A DNA stretch of 64,000 bases from Hippasteria phrygiana (lineage: Eukaryota; Echinodermata; Asteroidea; Valvatida; Goniasteridae): the NCBI GenBank assembly GCA_037893225.1, contig JAZGUH010000536.1, positions 489,794 to 553,793 of the forward strand. Reading direction: 5' to 3'. A program made the position numbers and the translations under genes. This document shows, in pieces, positions 44,494 through 57,009 of this stretch. The notes below the pieces were generated by a model that was not told where the DNA came from, ran no database searches, and was given only the letters and a program-made list of their open reading frames with translations. Numbering within the stretch: the stretch's first letter is position 1; each line of letters opens with the position of its first letter.

Positions 44494-46347
44494 GCGCCAG
44501 ATCTAAGCTATCCATACATGTCAAAATTACTGAATTTGGTTGATATTTCATGCAATTATGAATGAGTAAAGCAAGTCCTTCCCCCTGGGAATTTGACATG
44601 CATGGAGCAATAAATAGACGGTAATATGCACACAGATGTTGGCCGGAAAGAAAATAAACATTGCGAGGTTTGAATTTTCTCCACAAGTTTTAACTCTGGG
44701 AAGCCGCCGATAATTGCAACATGTAGCGCCAGATCTAAGCTATCCATACATGTCAAAATTACTGAATTTGGTTGATATTTCATGCAATTATGAATGAGTA
44801 AAGCAAGTCCATACCCCAGGGAATTTGACATGCATGGAGCAATAAATAGACGGTAACATGTACACAGATGTTGGCCGGAAAGAAAATAAACATTGCGAGG
44901 TTTGAATTTTCTCCACAAGTTTTAACTCTAAGAAGCCGCCGATAATTGCAACATGTAGCGCCAGATCTAAGCTATCCATACATGTCAAAATTACTGAATT
45001 TGGTTGATATTTCATGCAATTATGAATGAGTAAAGCAAGTAATACCCTAGGGAATTTGACAGGCATGGAGCAATAAATAGAAGGTAATATGCACACAGAT
45101 GTTGGCCGGAAAGAAAATAAACATTGCGAGGTTTGAATTTTCTCCACAAGTTTTAACTCTAAGAAGCCGCCGATAATTGCAACATGTAGCGCCAGATCTA
45201 AGCTATCCATACATGTCAAAATTACTGAATTTGGTTGATATTTCATGCAATTATGAATGAGTAAAGCAAGTCCTTCCCCCTGGGAATTTGACATGCATGG
45301 AGCAATAAATAGACGGTAATATGCACACAGATGTTGGCCGGAAAGAAAATAAACATTGCGAGGTTTGAATTTTCTCCACAAGTTTTAACTCTGGGAAGCC
45401 GCCGATAATTGCAACATGTAGCGCCAGATCTAAGCTATCCATACATGTCAAAATTACTGAATTTGGTTGATATTTCATGCAATTATGAATGAGTAAAGCA
45501 AGTCCATACCCCAGGGAATTTGACATGCATGGAGCAATAAATAGACGGTAACATGTACACAGATGTTGGCCGGAAAGAAAATAAACATTGCGAGGTTTGA
45601 ATTTTCTCCACAAGTTTGAACTCTAAGAAGCCGCCGATAATTGCAACATGTAGCGCCAGATCTAAGCTATCCATACATGTCAAAATTACTGAATTTGGTT
45701 GATATTTCATGCAATTATGAATGAGTAAAGCAAGTCCATACCCCAGGGAATTTGACATGCATGGAGCAATAAATAGACGGTAACATGTACACAGATGTTG
45801 GCCGGAAAGAAAATAAACATTGCGAGGTTTGAATTTTCTCCACAAGTTTTAACTCTAAGAAGCCGCCGATAATTGCAACATGTAGCGCCAGATCTAAGCT
45901 ATCCATACATGTCAAAATTACTGAATTTGGTTGATATTTCATGCAATTATGAATGAGTAAAGCAAGTCATACCCTAGGGAATTTGACAGGCATGGAGCAA
46001 TAAATAGAAGGTAATATGCACACAGATGTTGGCCGGAAAGAAAATAAACATTGCGAGGTTTGAATTTTCTCCACAAGTTTTAACTCTAAGAAGCCGCCGA
46101 TAATTGCAACATGTAGCGCCAGATCTAAGCTATCCATACATGTCAACATTACTGTATTTGGTTGATATTTCATGCAATTATGAATGAGTAAAGCAAGTCC
46201 TTCCCCCTGGGAATTTGACATGCATGGAGCAATAAATAGACGGTAATATGCACACAGATGTTGGCCGGAAAGAAAATAAACATTGCGAGGTTTGAATTTT
46301 CTCCACAAGTTTTAACTCTGGGAAGCCGCCGATAATTGCAACATGTA
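44494..46347 (+). repeat. T-A-N-T-Ag-At-C-T block
   Basis: Eight monomers, 1,854 bp. It starts as the preceding 8-mer but ends in C and a T with the CAACATT head, as at 38,006 and 38,933, and then enters K. Unlike 39,164-39,627 there is no A between this T and K. Confidence 0.85.
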
Positions 46348-46577
46348 GCGCCAGATCTAAGCTATCCATACATGTCAAAATTACTGAATTTGTTGATATT
46401 TCATGCAATTATGAATGAGTAAAGCAAGTCATATCCAAGGGAATTTGACAGGCATGGAGCAATAAATAGAAGGTAATATGCACACAGATGTTGGCCGGAA
46501 AGAAAATAAACATTGCGAGGTTTGAATTTTCTCCACAAGTTTGAACTCTAAGAAGCCGCCGATAATTGCAACATGTA
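46348..46577 (+). repeat. Monomer type K, 230 bp, second copy
   Basis: Same two deletions and same GTCATATCCAAGGG box as the copy at 39,628. It lies 6,720 bp downstream and begins the second copy of a 12-monomer block. Confidence 0.9.
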
Positions 46578-49126
46578 GCGCCAGATCTAAGCTATCCATA
46601 CATGTCAAAATTACTGAATTTGGTTGATATTTCATGCAATTATGAATGAGTAAAGCAAGTCCTTCCACCTGGGAATTTGACATGCATGGAGCAATAAATA
46701 GACGGTAATATGCACACAGATGTTGGCCGAAAAGAAAATAAACATTGCGAGGTTTGAATTTTCTCCACAAGTTTTAACTCTGGGAAGCCGCCGATAATTG
46801 CAACATGTAGCGCCAGATCTAAGCTATCCATACATGTCAAAATTACTGAATTTGGTTGATATTTCATGCAATTATGAATGAGTAAAGCAAGTCCATACCC
46901 CAGGGAATTTGACATGCATGGAGCAATAAATAGACGGTAACATGTACACAGATGTTGGCCGGAAAGAAAATAAACATTGCGAGGTTTGAATTTTCTCCAC
47001 AAGTTTTAACTCTAAGAAGCCGCCGATAATTGCAACATGTAGCGCCAGATCTAAGCTATCCATACATGTCAAAATTACTGAATTTGGTTGATATTTCATG
47101 CAATTATGAATGAGTAAAGCAAGTAATACCCTAGGGAATTTGACAGGCATGGAGCAATAAATAGAAGGTAATATGCACACAGATGTTGGCCGGAAAGAAA
47201 ATAAACATTGCGAGGTTTGAATTTTCTCCACAAGTTTTAACTCTAAGAAGCCGCCGATAATTGCAACATGTAGCGCCAGATCTAAGCTATCCATACATGT
47301 CAAAATTACTGAATTTGGTTGATATTTCATGCAATTATGAATGAGTAAAGCAAGTCCTTCCCCCTGGGAATTTGACATGCATGGAGCAATAAATAGACGG
47401 TAATATGCACACAGATGTTGGCCGGAAAGAAAATAAACATTGCGAGGTTTGAATTTTCTCCACAAGTTTTAACTCTGGGAAGCCGCCGATAATTGCAACA
47501 TGTAGCGCCAGATCTAAGCTATCCATACATGTCAAAATTACTGAATTTGGTTGATATTTCATGCAATTATGAATGAGTAAAGCAAGTCCATACCCCAGGG
47601 AATTTGACATGCATGGAGCAATAAATAGACGGTAACATGTACACAGATGTTGGCCGGAAAGAAAATAAACATTGCGAGGTTTGAATTTTCTCCACAAGTT
47701 TTAACTCTAAGAAGCCGCCGATAATTGCAACATGTAGCGCCAGATCTAAGCTATCCATACATGTCAAAATTACTGAATTTGGTTGATATTTCATGCAATT
47801 ATGAATGAGTAAAGCAAGTAATACCCTAGGGAATTTGACAGGCATGGAGCAATAAATAGAAGGTAATATGCACACAGATGTTGGCCGGAAAGAAAATAAA
47901 CATTGCGAGGTTTGAATTTTCTCCACAAGTTTTAACTCTAAGAAGCCGCCGATAATTGCAACATGTAGCGCCAGATCTAAGCTATCCATACATGTCAAAA
48001 TTACTGAATTTGGTTGATATTTCATGCAATTATGAATGAGTAAAGCAAGTCCATACCCCAGGGAATTTGACATGCATGGAGCAATAAATAGACGGTAACA
48101 TGTACACAGATGTTGGCCGGAAAGAAAATAAACATTGCGAGGTTTGAATTTTCTCCACAAGTTTTAACTCTAAGAAGCCGCCGATAATTGCAACATGTAG
48201 CGCCAGATCTAAGCTATCCATACATGTCAAAATTACTGAATTTGGTTGATATTTCATGCAATTATGAATGAGTAAAGCAAGTCATATCCTAGGGAATTTG
48301 ACAGGCATGGAGCAATAAATAGAAGGTAATATGCACACAGATGTTGGCCGGAAAGAAAATAAACATTGCGAGGTTTGAATTTTCTCCACAAGTTTTAACT
48401 CTAAGAAGCCGCCGATAATTGCAACATGTAGCGCCAGATCTAAGCTATCCATACATGTCAAAATTACTGAATTTGGTTGATATTTCATGCAATTATGAAT
48501 GAGTAAAGCAAGTCCATACCCCAGGGAATTTGACATGCATGGAGCAATAAATAGACGGTAACATGTACACAGATGTTGGCCGGAAAGAAAATAAACATTG
48601 CGAGGTTTGAATTTTCTCCACAAGTTTTAACTCTAAGAAGCCGCCGATAATTGCAACATGTAGCGCCAGATCTAAGCTATCCATACATGTCAAAATTACT
48701 GAATTTGGTTGATATTTCATGCAATTATGAATGAGTAAAGCAAGTCCATACCCCAGGGAATTTGACATGCATGGAGCAATAAATAGACGGTAACATGTAC
48801 ACAGATGTTGGCCGGAAAGAAAATAAACATTGCGAGGTTTGAATTTTCTCCACAAGTTTGAACTCTAAGAAGCCGCCGATAATTGCAACATGTAGCGCCA
48901 GATCTAAGCTATCCATACATGTCAAAATTACTGAATTTGGTTGATATTTCATGCAATTATGAATGAGTAAAGCAAGTCCATACCCCAGGGAATTTGACAT
49001 GCATGGAGCAATAAATAGACGGTAACATGTACACAGATGTTGGCCGGAAAGAAAATAAACATTGCGAGGTTTGAATTTTCTCCACAAGTTTGAACTCTAA
49101 GAAGCCGCCGATAATTGCAACATGTA
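46348..49126 (+). repeat. 12-monomer block K-T-A-N-T-A-N-At-L2-At-Ag-Ag, copy 2
   Basis: Same order and length (2,779 bp) as 39,628-42,406, offset by 6,720 bp. Private changes are in the first T: TTCCACCTGGG (A at 46,667) and GGCCGAAAAG (A at 46,730). The right flank differs: Q-At-T here, Ag-T in copy 1. Confidence 0.9.
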
Positions 49127-49358
49127 GCGCCAGATCTAAGCTATCCATACATGTCAAAATTACTGAATTTTGTTGATATTTCATGCAATTATGAATGAGT
49201 AAAGCAAGTCCATACCCCAGGGAATTTGACATGCATGGAGCAATAAATAGACGGTAACATGTACACAGATGTTGGCCGGAAAGAAAATAAACATTGCGAG
49301 GTTTGAATTTTCTCCACAAGTTTTAACTCTAAGAAGCCGCCGATAATTGCAACATGTA
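49127..49358 (+). repeat. Monomer type Q (P-like head on an A body)
   Basis: Q has GAATTTTGTTGAT as in P but is otherwise an ordinary A copy with an At tail. Four copies occur: 49,127, 51,909, 52,837 and 54,228, all in the 49-54.5 kb interval and all followed by At. It either arose independently by the same G-to-T change or is a small gene-conversion tract from P. Confidence 0.8.
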
Positions 49359-51444
49359 GCGCCAGATCTAAGCTATCCATACATGTCAAAATTACTGAAT
49401 TTGGTTGATATTTCATGCAATTATGAATGAGTAAAGCAAGTCCATACCCCAGGGAATTTGACATGCATGGAGCAATAAATAGACGGTAACATGTACACAG
49501 ATGTTGGCCGGAAAGAAAATAAACATTGCGAGGTTTGAATTTTCTCCACAAGTTTTAACTCTAAGAAGCCGCCGATAATTGCAACATGTAGCGCCAGATC
49601 TAAGCTATCCATACATGTCAAAATTACTGAATTTGGTTGATATTTCATGCAATTATGAATGAGTAAAGCAAGTCCTTCCCCCTGGGAATTTGACATGCAT
49701 GGAGCAATAAATAGACGGTAATATGCACACAGATGTTGGCCAGAAAGAAAATAAACATTGCGAGGTTTGAATTTTCTCCACAAGTTTTAACTCTGGGAAG
49801 CCGCCGATAATTGCAACATGTAGCGCCAGATCTAAGCTATCCATACATGTCAAAATTACTGAATTTGGTTGATATTTCATGCAATTATGAATGAGTAAAG
49901 CAAGTCCATACCCCAGGGAATTTGACATGCATGGAGCAATAAATAGACGGTAACATGTACACAGATGTTGGCCGGAAAGAAAATAAACATTGCGAGGTTT
50001 GAATTTTCTCCACAAGTTTTAACTCTAAGAAGCCGCCGATAATTGCAACATGTAGCGCCAGATCTAAGCTATCCATACATGTCAAAATTACTGAATTTGG
50101 TTGATATTTCATGCAATTATGAATGAGTAAAGCAAGTAATACCCTAGGGAATTTGACAGGCATGGAGCAATAAATAGAAGGTAATATGCACACAGATGTT
50201 GGCCGGAAAGAAAATAAACATTGCGAGGTTTGAATTTTCTCCACAAGTTTTAACTCTAAGAAGCCGCCGATAATTGCAACATGTAGCGCCAGATCTAAGC
50301 TATCCATACATGTCAAAATTACTGAATTTGGTTGATATTTCATGCAATTATGAATGAGTAAAGCAAGTCCTTCCCCCTGGGAATTTGACATGCATGGAGC
50401 AATAAATAGACGGTAATATGCACACAGATGTTGGCCGGAAAGAAAATAAACATTGCGAGGTTTGAATTTTCTCCACAAGTTTTAACTCTGGGAAGCCGCC
50501 GATAATTGCAACATGTAGCGCCAGATCTAAGCTATCCATACATGTCAAAATTACTGAATTTGGTTGATATTTCATGCAATTATGAATGAGTAAAGCAAGT
50601 CCATACCCCAGGGAATTTGACATGCATGGAGCAATAAATAGACGGTAACATGTACACAGATGTTGGCCGGAAAGAAAATAAACATTGCGAGGTTTGAATT
50701 TTCTCCACAAGTTTGAACTCTAAGAAGCCGCCGATAATTGCAACATGTAGCGCCAGATCTAAGCTATCCATACATGTCAAAATTACTGAATTTGGTTGAT
50801 ATTTCATGCAATTATGAATGAGTAAAGCAAGTCCATACCCCAGGGAATTTGACATGCATGGAGCAATAAATAGACGGTAACATGTACACAGATGTTGGCC
50901 GGAAAGAAAATAAACATTGCGAGGTTTGAATTTTCTCCACAAGTTTTAACTCTAAGAAGCCGCCGATAATTGCAACATGTAGCGCCAGATCTAAGCTATC
51001 CATACATGTCAAAATTACTGAATTTGGTTGATATTTCATGCAATTATGAATGAGTAAAGCAAGTCATATCCTAGGGAATTTGACAGGCATGGAGCAATAA
51101 ATAGAAGGTAATATGCACACAGATGTTGGCCGGAAAGAAAATAAACATTGCGAGGTTTGAATTTTCTCCACAAGTTTTAACTCTAAGAAGCCGCCGATAA
51201 TTGCAACATGTAGCGCCAGATCTAAGCTATCCATACATGTCAAAATTACTGAATTTGGTTGATATTTCATGCAATTATGAATGAGTAAAGCAAGTCCATA
51301 CCCCAGGGAATTTGACATGCATGGAGCAATAAATAGACGGTAACATGTACACAGATGTTGGCCGGAAAGAAAATAAACATTGCGAGGTTTGAATTTTCTC
51401 CACAAGTTTTAACTCTAAGAAGCCGCCGATAATTGCAACATGTA
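49127..51444 (+). repeat. Q-At, T-A-N-T-Ag-At, L2-At segment
   Basis: Ten monomers, 2,318 bp. The T at 49,591 has a private GGCCAGAAAG (about 49,739). The segment joins the T-A-N-T-Ag-At hexamer to L2-At. Confidence 0.85.
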
Positions 51445-53300
51445 GCGCCAGATCTAAGCTATCCATACATGTCAAAATTACTGAATTTGGTTGATATTTC
51501 ATGCAATTATGAATGAGTAAAGCAAGTCCATACCCCAGGGAATTTGACATGCATGGAGCAATAAATAGACGGTAACATGTACACAGATGTTGGCCGGAAA
51601 GAAAATAAACATTGCGAGGTTTGAATTTTCTCCACAAGTTTGAACTCTAAGAAGCCGCCGATAATTGCAACATGTAGCGCCAGATCTAAGCTATCCATAC
51701 ATGTCAAAATTACTGAATTTGGTTGATATTTCATGCAATTATGAATGAGTAAAGCAAGTCCATACCCCAGGGAATTTGACATGCATGGAGCAATAAATAG
51801 ACGGTAACATGTACACAGATGTTGGCCGGAAAGAAAATAAACATTGCGAGGTTTGAATTTTCTCCACAAGTTTGAACTCTAAGAAGCCGCCGATAATTGC
51901 AACATGTAGCGCCAGATCTAAGCTATCCATACATGTCAAAATTACTGAATTTTGTTGATATTTCATGCAATTATGAATGAGTAAAGCAAGTCCATACCCC
52001 AGGGAATTTGACATGCATGGAGCAATAAATAGACGGTAACATGTACACAGATGTTGGCCGGAAAGAAAATAAACATTGCGAGGTTTGAATTTTCTCCACA
52101 AGTTTTAACTCTAAGAAGCCGCCGATAATTGCAACATGTAGCGCCAGATCTAAGCTATCCATACATGTCAAAATTACTGAATTTGGTTGATATTTCATGC
52201 AATTATGAATGAGTAAAGCAAGTCCATACCCCAGGGAATTTGACATGCATGGAGCAATAAATAGACGGTAACATGTACACAGATGTTGGCCGGAAAGAAA
52301 ATAAACATTGCGAGGTTTGAATTTTCTCCACAAGTTTTAACTCTAAGAAGCCGCCGATAATTGCAACATGTAGCGCCAGATCTAAGCTATCCATACATGT
52401 CAAAATTACTGAATTTGGTTGATATTTCATGCAATTATGAATGAGTAAAGCAAGTCCATACCCCAGGGAATTTGACATGCATGGAGCAATAAATAGACGG
52501 TAACATGTACACAGATGTTGGCCGGAAAGAAAATAAACATTGCGAGGTTTGAATTTTCTCCACAAGTTTGAACTCTAAGAAGCCGCCGATAATTGCAACA
52601 TGTAGCGCCAGATCTAAGCTATCCATACATGTCAAAATTACTGAATTTGGTTGATATTTCATGCAATTATGAATGAGTAAAGCAAGTCCATACCCCAGGG
52701 AATTTGACATGCATGGAGCAATAAATAGACGGTAACATGTACACAGATGTTGGCCGGAAAGAAAATAAACATTGCGAGGTTTGAATTTTCTCCACAAGTT
52801 TGAACTCTAAGAAGCCGCCGATAATTGCAACATGTAGCGCCAGATCTAAGCTATCCATACATGTCAAAATTACTGAATTTTGTTGATATTTCATGCAATT
52901 ATGAATGAGTAAAGCAAGTCCATACCCCAGGGAATTTGACATGCATGGAGCAATAAATAGACGGTAACATGTACACAGATGTTGGCCGGAAAGAAAATAA
53001 ACATTGCGAGGTTTGAATTTTCTCCACAAGTTTTAACTCTAAGAAGCCGCCGATAATTGCAACATGTAGCGCCAGATCTAAGCTATCCATACATGTCAAA
53101 ATTACTGAATTTGGTTGATATTTCATGCAATTATGAATGAGTAAAGCAAGTCCATACCCCAGGGAATTTGACATGCATGGAGCAATAAATAGACGGTAAC
53201 ATGTACACAGATGTTGGCCGGAAAGAAAATAAACATTGCGAGGTTTGAATTTTCTCCACAAGTTTTAACTCTAAGAAGCCGCCGATAATTGCAACATGTA
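51445..53300 (+). repeat. Two copies of a 928-bp tetramer Ag-Ag-Q-At
   Basis: Ag-Ag-Q-At at 51,445-52,372 is followed directly by the same tetramer at 52,373-53,300 (offset exactly 928 bp). A third copy of the tetramer is at 48,663-49,590, and a shortened Ag-Q-At is at 53,996-54,691. Confidence 0.9.
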
Positions 53301-55618
53301 GCGCCAGATCTAAGCTATCCATACATGTCAAAATTACTGAATTTGGTTGATATTTCATGCAATTATGAATGAGTAAAGCAAGTCCTTCCCCCTGGGAATT
53401 TGACATGCATGGAGCAATAAATAGACGGTAATATGCACACAGATGTTGGCCGGAAAGAAAATAAACATTGCGAGGTTTGAATTTTCTCCACAAGTTTTAA
53501 CTCTGGGAAGCCGCCGATAATTGCAACATGTAGCGCCAGATCTAAGCTATCCATACATGTCAAAATTACTGAATTTGGTTGATATTTCATGCAATTATGA
53601 ATGAGTAAAGCAAGTCCATACCCCAGGGAATTTGACATGCATGGAGCAATAAATAGACGGTAACATGTACACAGATGTTGGCCGGAAAGAAAATAAACAT
53701 TGCGAGGTTTGAATTTTCTCCACAAGTTTTAACTCTAAGAAGCCGCCGATAATTGCAACATGTAGCGCCAGATCTAAGCTATCCATACATGTCAAAATTA
53801 CTGAATTTGGTTGATATTTCATGCAATTATGAATGAGTAAAGCAAGTAATACCCTAGGGAATTTGACAGGCATGGAGCAATAAATAGAAGGTAATATGCA
53901 CACAGATGTTGGCCGGAAAGAAAATAAACATTGCGAGGTTTGAATTTTCTCCACAAGTTTTAACTCTAAGAAGCCGCCGATAATTGCAACATGTAGCGCC
54001 AGATCTAAGCTATCCATACATGTCAAAATTACTGAATTTGGTTGATATTTCATGCAATTATGAATGAGTAAAGCAAGTCCATACCCCAGGGAATTTGACA
54101 TGCATGGAGCAATAAATAGACGGTAACATGTACACAGATGTTGGCCGGAAAGAAAATAAACATTGCGAGGTTTGAATTTTCTCCACAAGTTTGAACTCTA
54201 AGAAGCCGCCGATAATTGCAACATGTAGCGCCAGATCTAAGCTATCCATACATGTCAAAATTACTGAATTTTGTTGATATTTCATGCAATTATGAATGAG
54301 TAAAGCAAGTCCATACCCCAGGGAATTTGACATGCATGGAGCAATAAATAGACGGTAACATGTACACAGATGTTGGCCGGAAAGAAAATAAACATTGCGA
54401 GGTTTGAATTTTCTCCACAAGTTTTAACTCTAAGAAGCCGCCGATAATTGCAACATGTAGCGCCAGATCTAAGCTATCCATACATGTCAAAATTACTGAA
54501 TTTGGTTGATATTTCATGCAATTATGAATGAGTAAAGCAAGTCCATACCCCAGGGAATTTGACATGCATGGAGCAATAAATAGACGGTAACATGTACACA
54601 GATGTTGGCCGGAAAGAAAATAAACATTGCGAGGTTTGAATTTTCTCCACAAGTTTTAACTCTAAGAAGCCGCCGATAATTGCAACATGTAGCGCCAGAT
54701 CTAAGCTATCCATACATGTCAAAATTACTGAATTTGGTTGATATTTCATGCAATTATGAATGAGTAAAGCAAGTCCTTCCCCCTGGGAATTTGACATGCA
54801 TGGAGCAATAAATAGACGGTAATATGCACACAGATGTTGGCCGGAAAGAAAATAAACATTGCGAGGTTTGAATTTTCTCCACAAGTTTTAACTCTGGGAA
54901 GCCGCCGATAATTGCAACATGTAGCGCCAGATCTAAGCTATCCATACATGTCAAAATTACTGAATTTGGTTGATATTTCATGCAATTATGAATGAGTAAA
55001 GCAAGTCCATACCCCAGGGAATTTGACATGCATGGAGCAATAAATAGACGGTAACATGTACACAGATGTTGGCCGGAAAGAAAATAAACATTGCGAGGTT
55101 TGAATTTTCTCCACAAGTTTTAACTCTAAGAAGCCGCCGATAATTGCAACATGTAGCGCCAGATCTAAGCTATCCATACATGTCAAAATTACTGAATTTG
55201 GTTGATATTTCATGCAATTATGAATGAGTAAAGCAAGTAATACCCTAGGGAATTTGACAGGCATGGAGCAATAAATAGAAGGTAATATGCACACAGATGT
55301 TGGCCGGAAAGAAAATAAACATTGCGAGGTTTGAATTTTCTCCACAAGTTTTAACTCTAAGAAGCCGCCGATAATTGCAACATGTAGCGCCAGATCTAAG
55401 CTATCCATACATGTCAAAATTACTGAATTTGGTTGATATTTCATGCAATTATGAATGAGTAAAGCAAGTCCTTCCCCCTGGGAATTTGACATGCATGGAG
55501 CAATAAATAGACGGTAATATGCACACAGATGTTGGCCGGAAAGAAAATAAACATTGCGAGGTTTGAATTTTCTCCACAAGTTTTAACTCTGGGAAGCCGC
55601 CGATAATTGCAACATGTA
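53301..55618 (+). repeat. T-A-N-Ag-Q-At, then T-A-N-T
   Basis: Ten monomers, 2,318 bp, containing the last T and N copies of the window (55,387 and 55,156). After 55,618 neither type occurs again. Confidence 0.87.
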
Positions 55619-57009
55619 GCGCCAGATCTAAGCTATCCATACATGTCAAAATTACTGAATTTGGTTGATATTTCATGCAATTATGAATGAGTAAAGCAAG
55701 TCCATACCCCAGGGAATTTGACATGCATGGAGCAATAAATAGACGGTAACATGTACACAGATGTTGGCCGGAAAGAAAATAAACATTGCGAGGTTTGAAT
55801 TTTCTCCACAAGTTTGAACTCTAAGAAGCCGCCGATAATTGCAACATGTAGCGCCAGATCTAAGCTATCCATACATGTCAAAATTACTGAATTTGGTTGA
55901 TATTTCATGCAATTATGAATGAGTAAAGCAAGTCCATACCCCAGGGAATTTGACATGCATGGAGCAATAAATAGACGGTAACATGTACACAGATGTTGGC
56001 CGGAAAGAAAATAAACATTGCGAGGTTTGAATTTTCTCCACAAGTTTTAACTCTAAGAAGCCGCCGATAATTGCAACATGTAGCGCCAGATCTAAGCTAT
56101 CCATACATGTCAAAATTACTGAATTTGGTTGATATTTCATGCAATTATGAATGAGTAAAGCAAGTCCATACCCCAGGGAATTTGACATGCATGGAGCAAT
56201 AAATAGACGGTAATATGCACACAGATGTTGGCCGGAAAGAAAATAAACATTGCGAGGTTTGAATTTTCTCCACAAGTTTTAACTCTAAGAAGCCGCCGAT
56301 AATTGCAACATGTAGCGCCAGATCTAAGCTATCCATACATGTCAAAATTACTGAATTTGGTTGATATTTCATGCAATTATGAATGAGTAAAGCAAGTCAT
56401 ATCCTAGGGAATTTGACAGGCATGGAGCAATAAATAGAAGGTAATATGCACACAGATGTTGGCCGGAAAGAAAATAAACATTGCGAGGTTTGAATTTTCT
56501 CCACAAGTTTTAACTCTAAGAAGCCGCCGATAATTGCAACATGTAGCGCCAGATCTAAGCTATCCATACATGTCAAAATTACTGAATTTGGTTGATATTT
56601 CATGCAATTATGAATGAGTAAAGCAAGTCCATACCCCAGGGAATTTGACATGCATGGAGCAATAAATAGACGGTAACATGTACACAGATGTTGGCCGGAA
56701 AGAAAATAAACATTGCGAGGTTTGAATTTTCTCCACAAGTTTGAACTCTAAGAAGCCGCCGATAATTGCAACATGTAGCGCCAGATCTAAGCTATCCATA
56801 CATGTCAAAATTACTGAATTTGGTTGATATTTCATGCAATTATGAATGAGTAAAGCAAGTCCATACCCCAGGGAATTTGACATGCATGGAGCAATAAATA
56901 GACGGTAATATGCACACAGATGTTGGCCGGAAAGAAAATAAACATTGCGAGGTTTGAATTTTCTCCACAAGTTTTAACTCTAAGAAGCCGCCGATAATTG
57001 CAACATGTA
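55619..57009 (+). repeat. Start of the A/L2 region
   Basis: Six monomers: Ag, At, A', L2, Ag, A'. All later monomers are A, A' or L2, so sequence diversity drops noticeably from here to the right edge. Confidence 0.87.
56083..56314 (+). repeat. Monomer type A' (A box with AATATGCAC body)
   Basis: A copy with the A box and A tail but with the AATATGCAC state seen in T, N, C and L2. Copies start at 56,083, 56,778, 58,864, 60,718, 62,109 and 62,341, all in the last 8 kb. It normally precedes an L2 copy. Confidence 0.8.
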
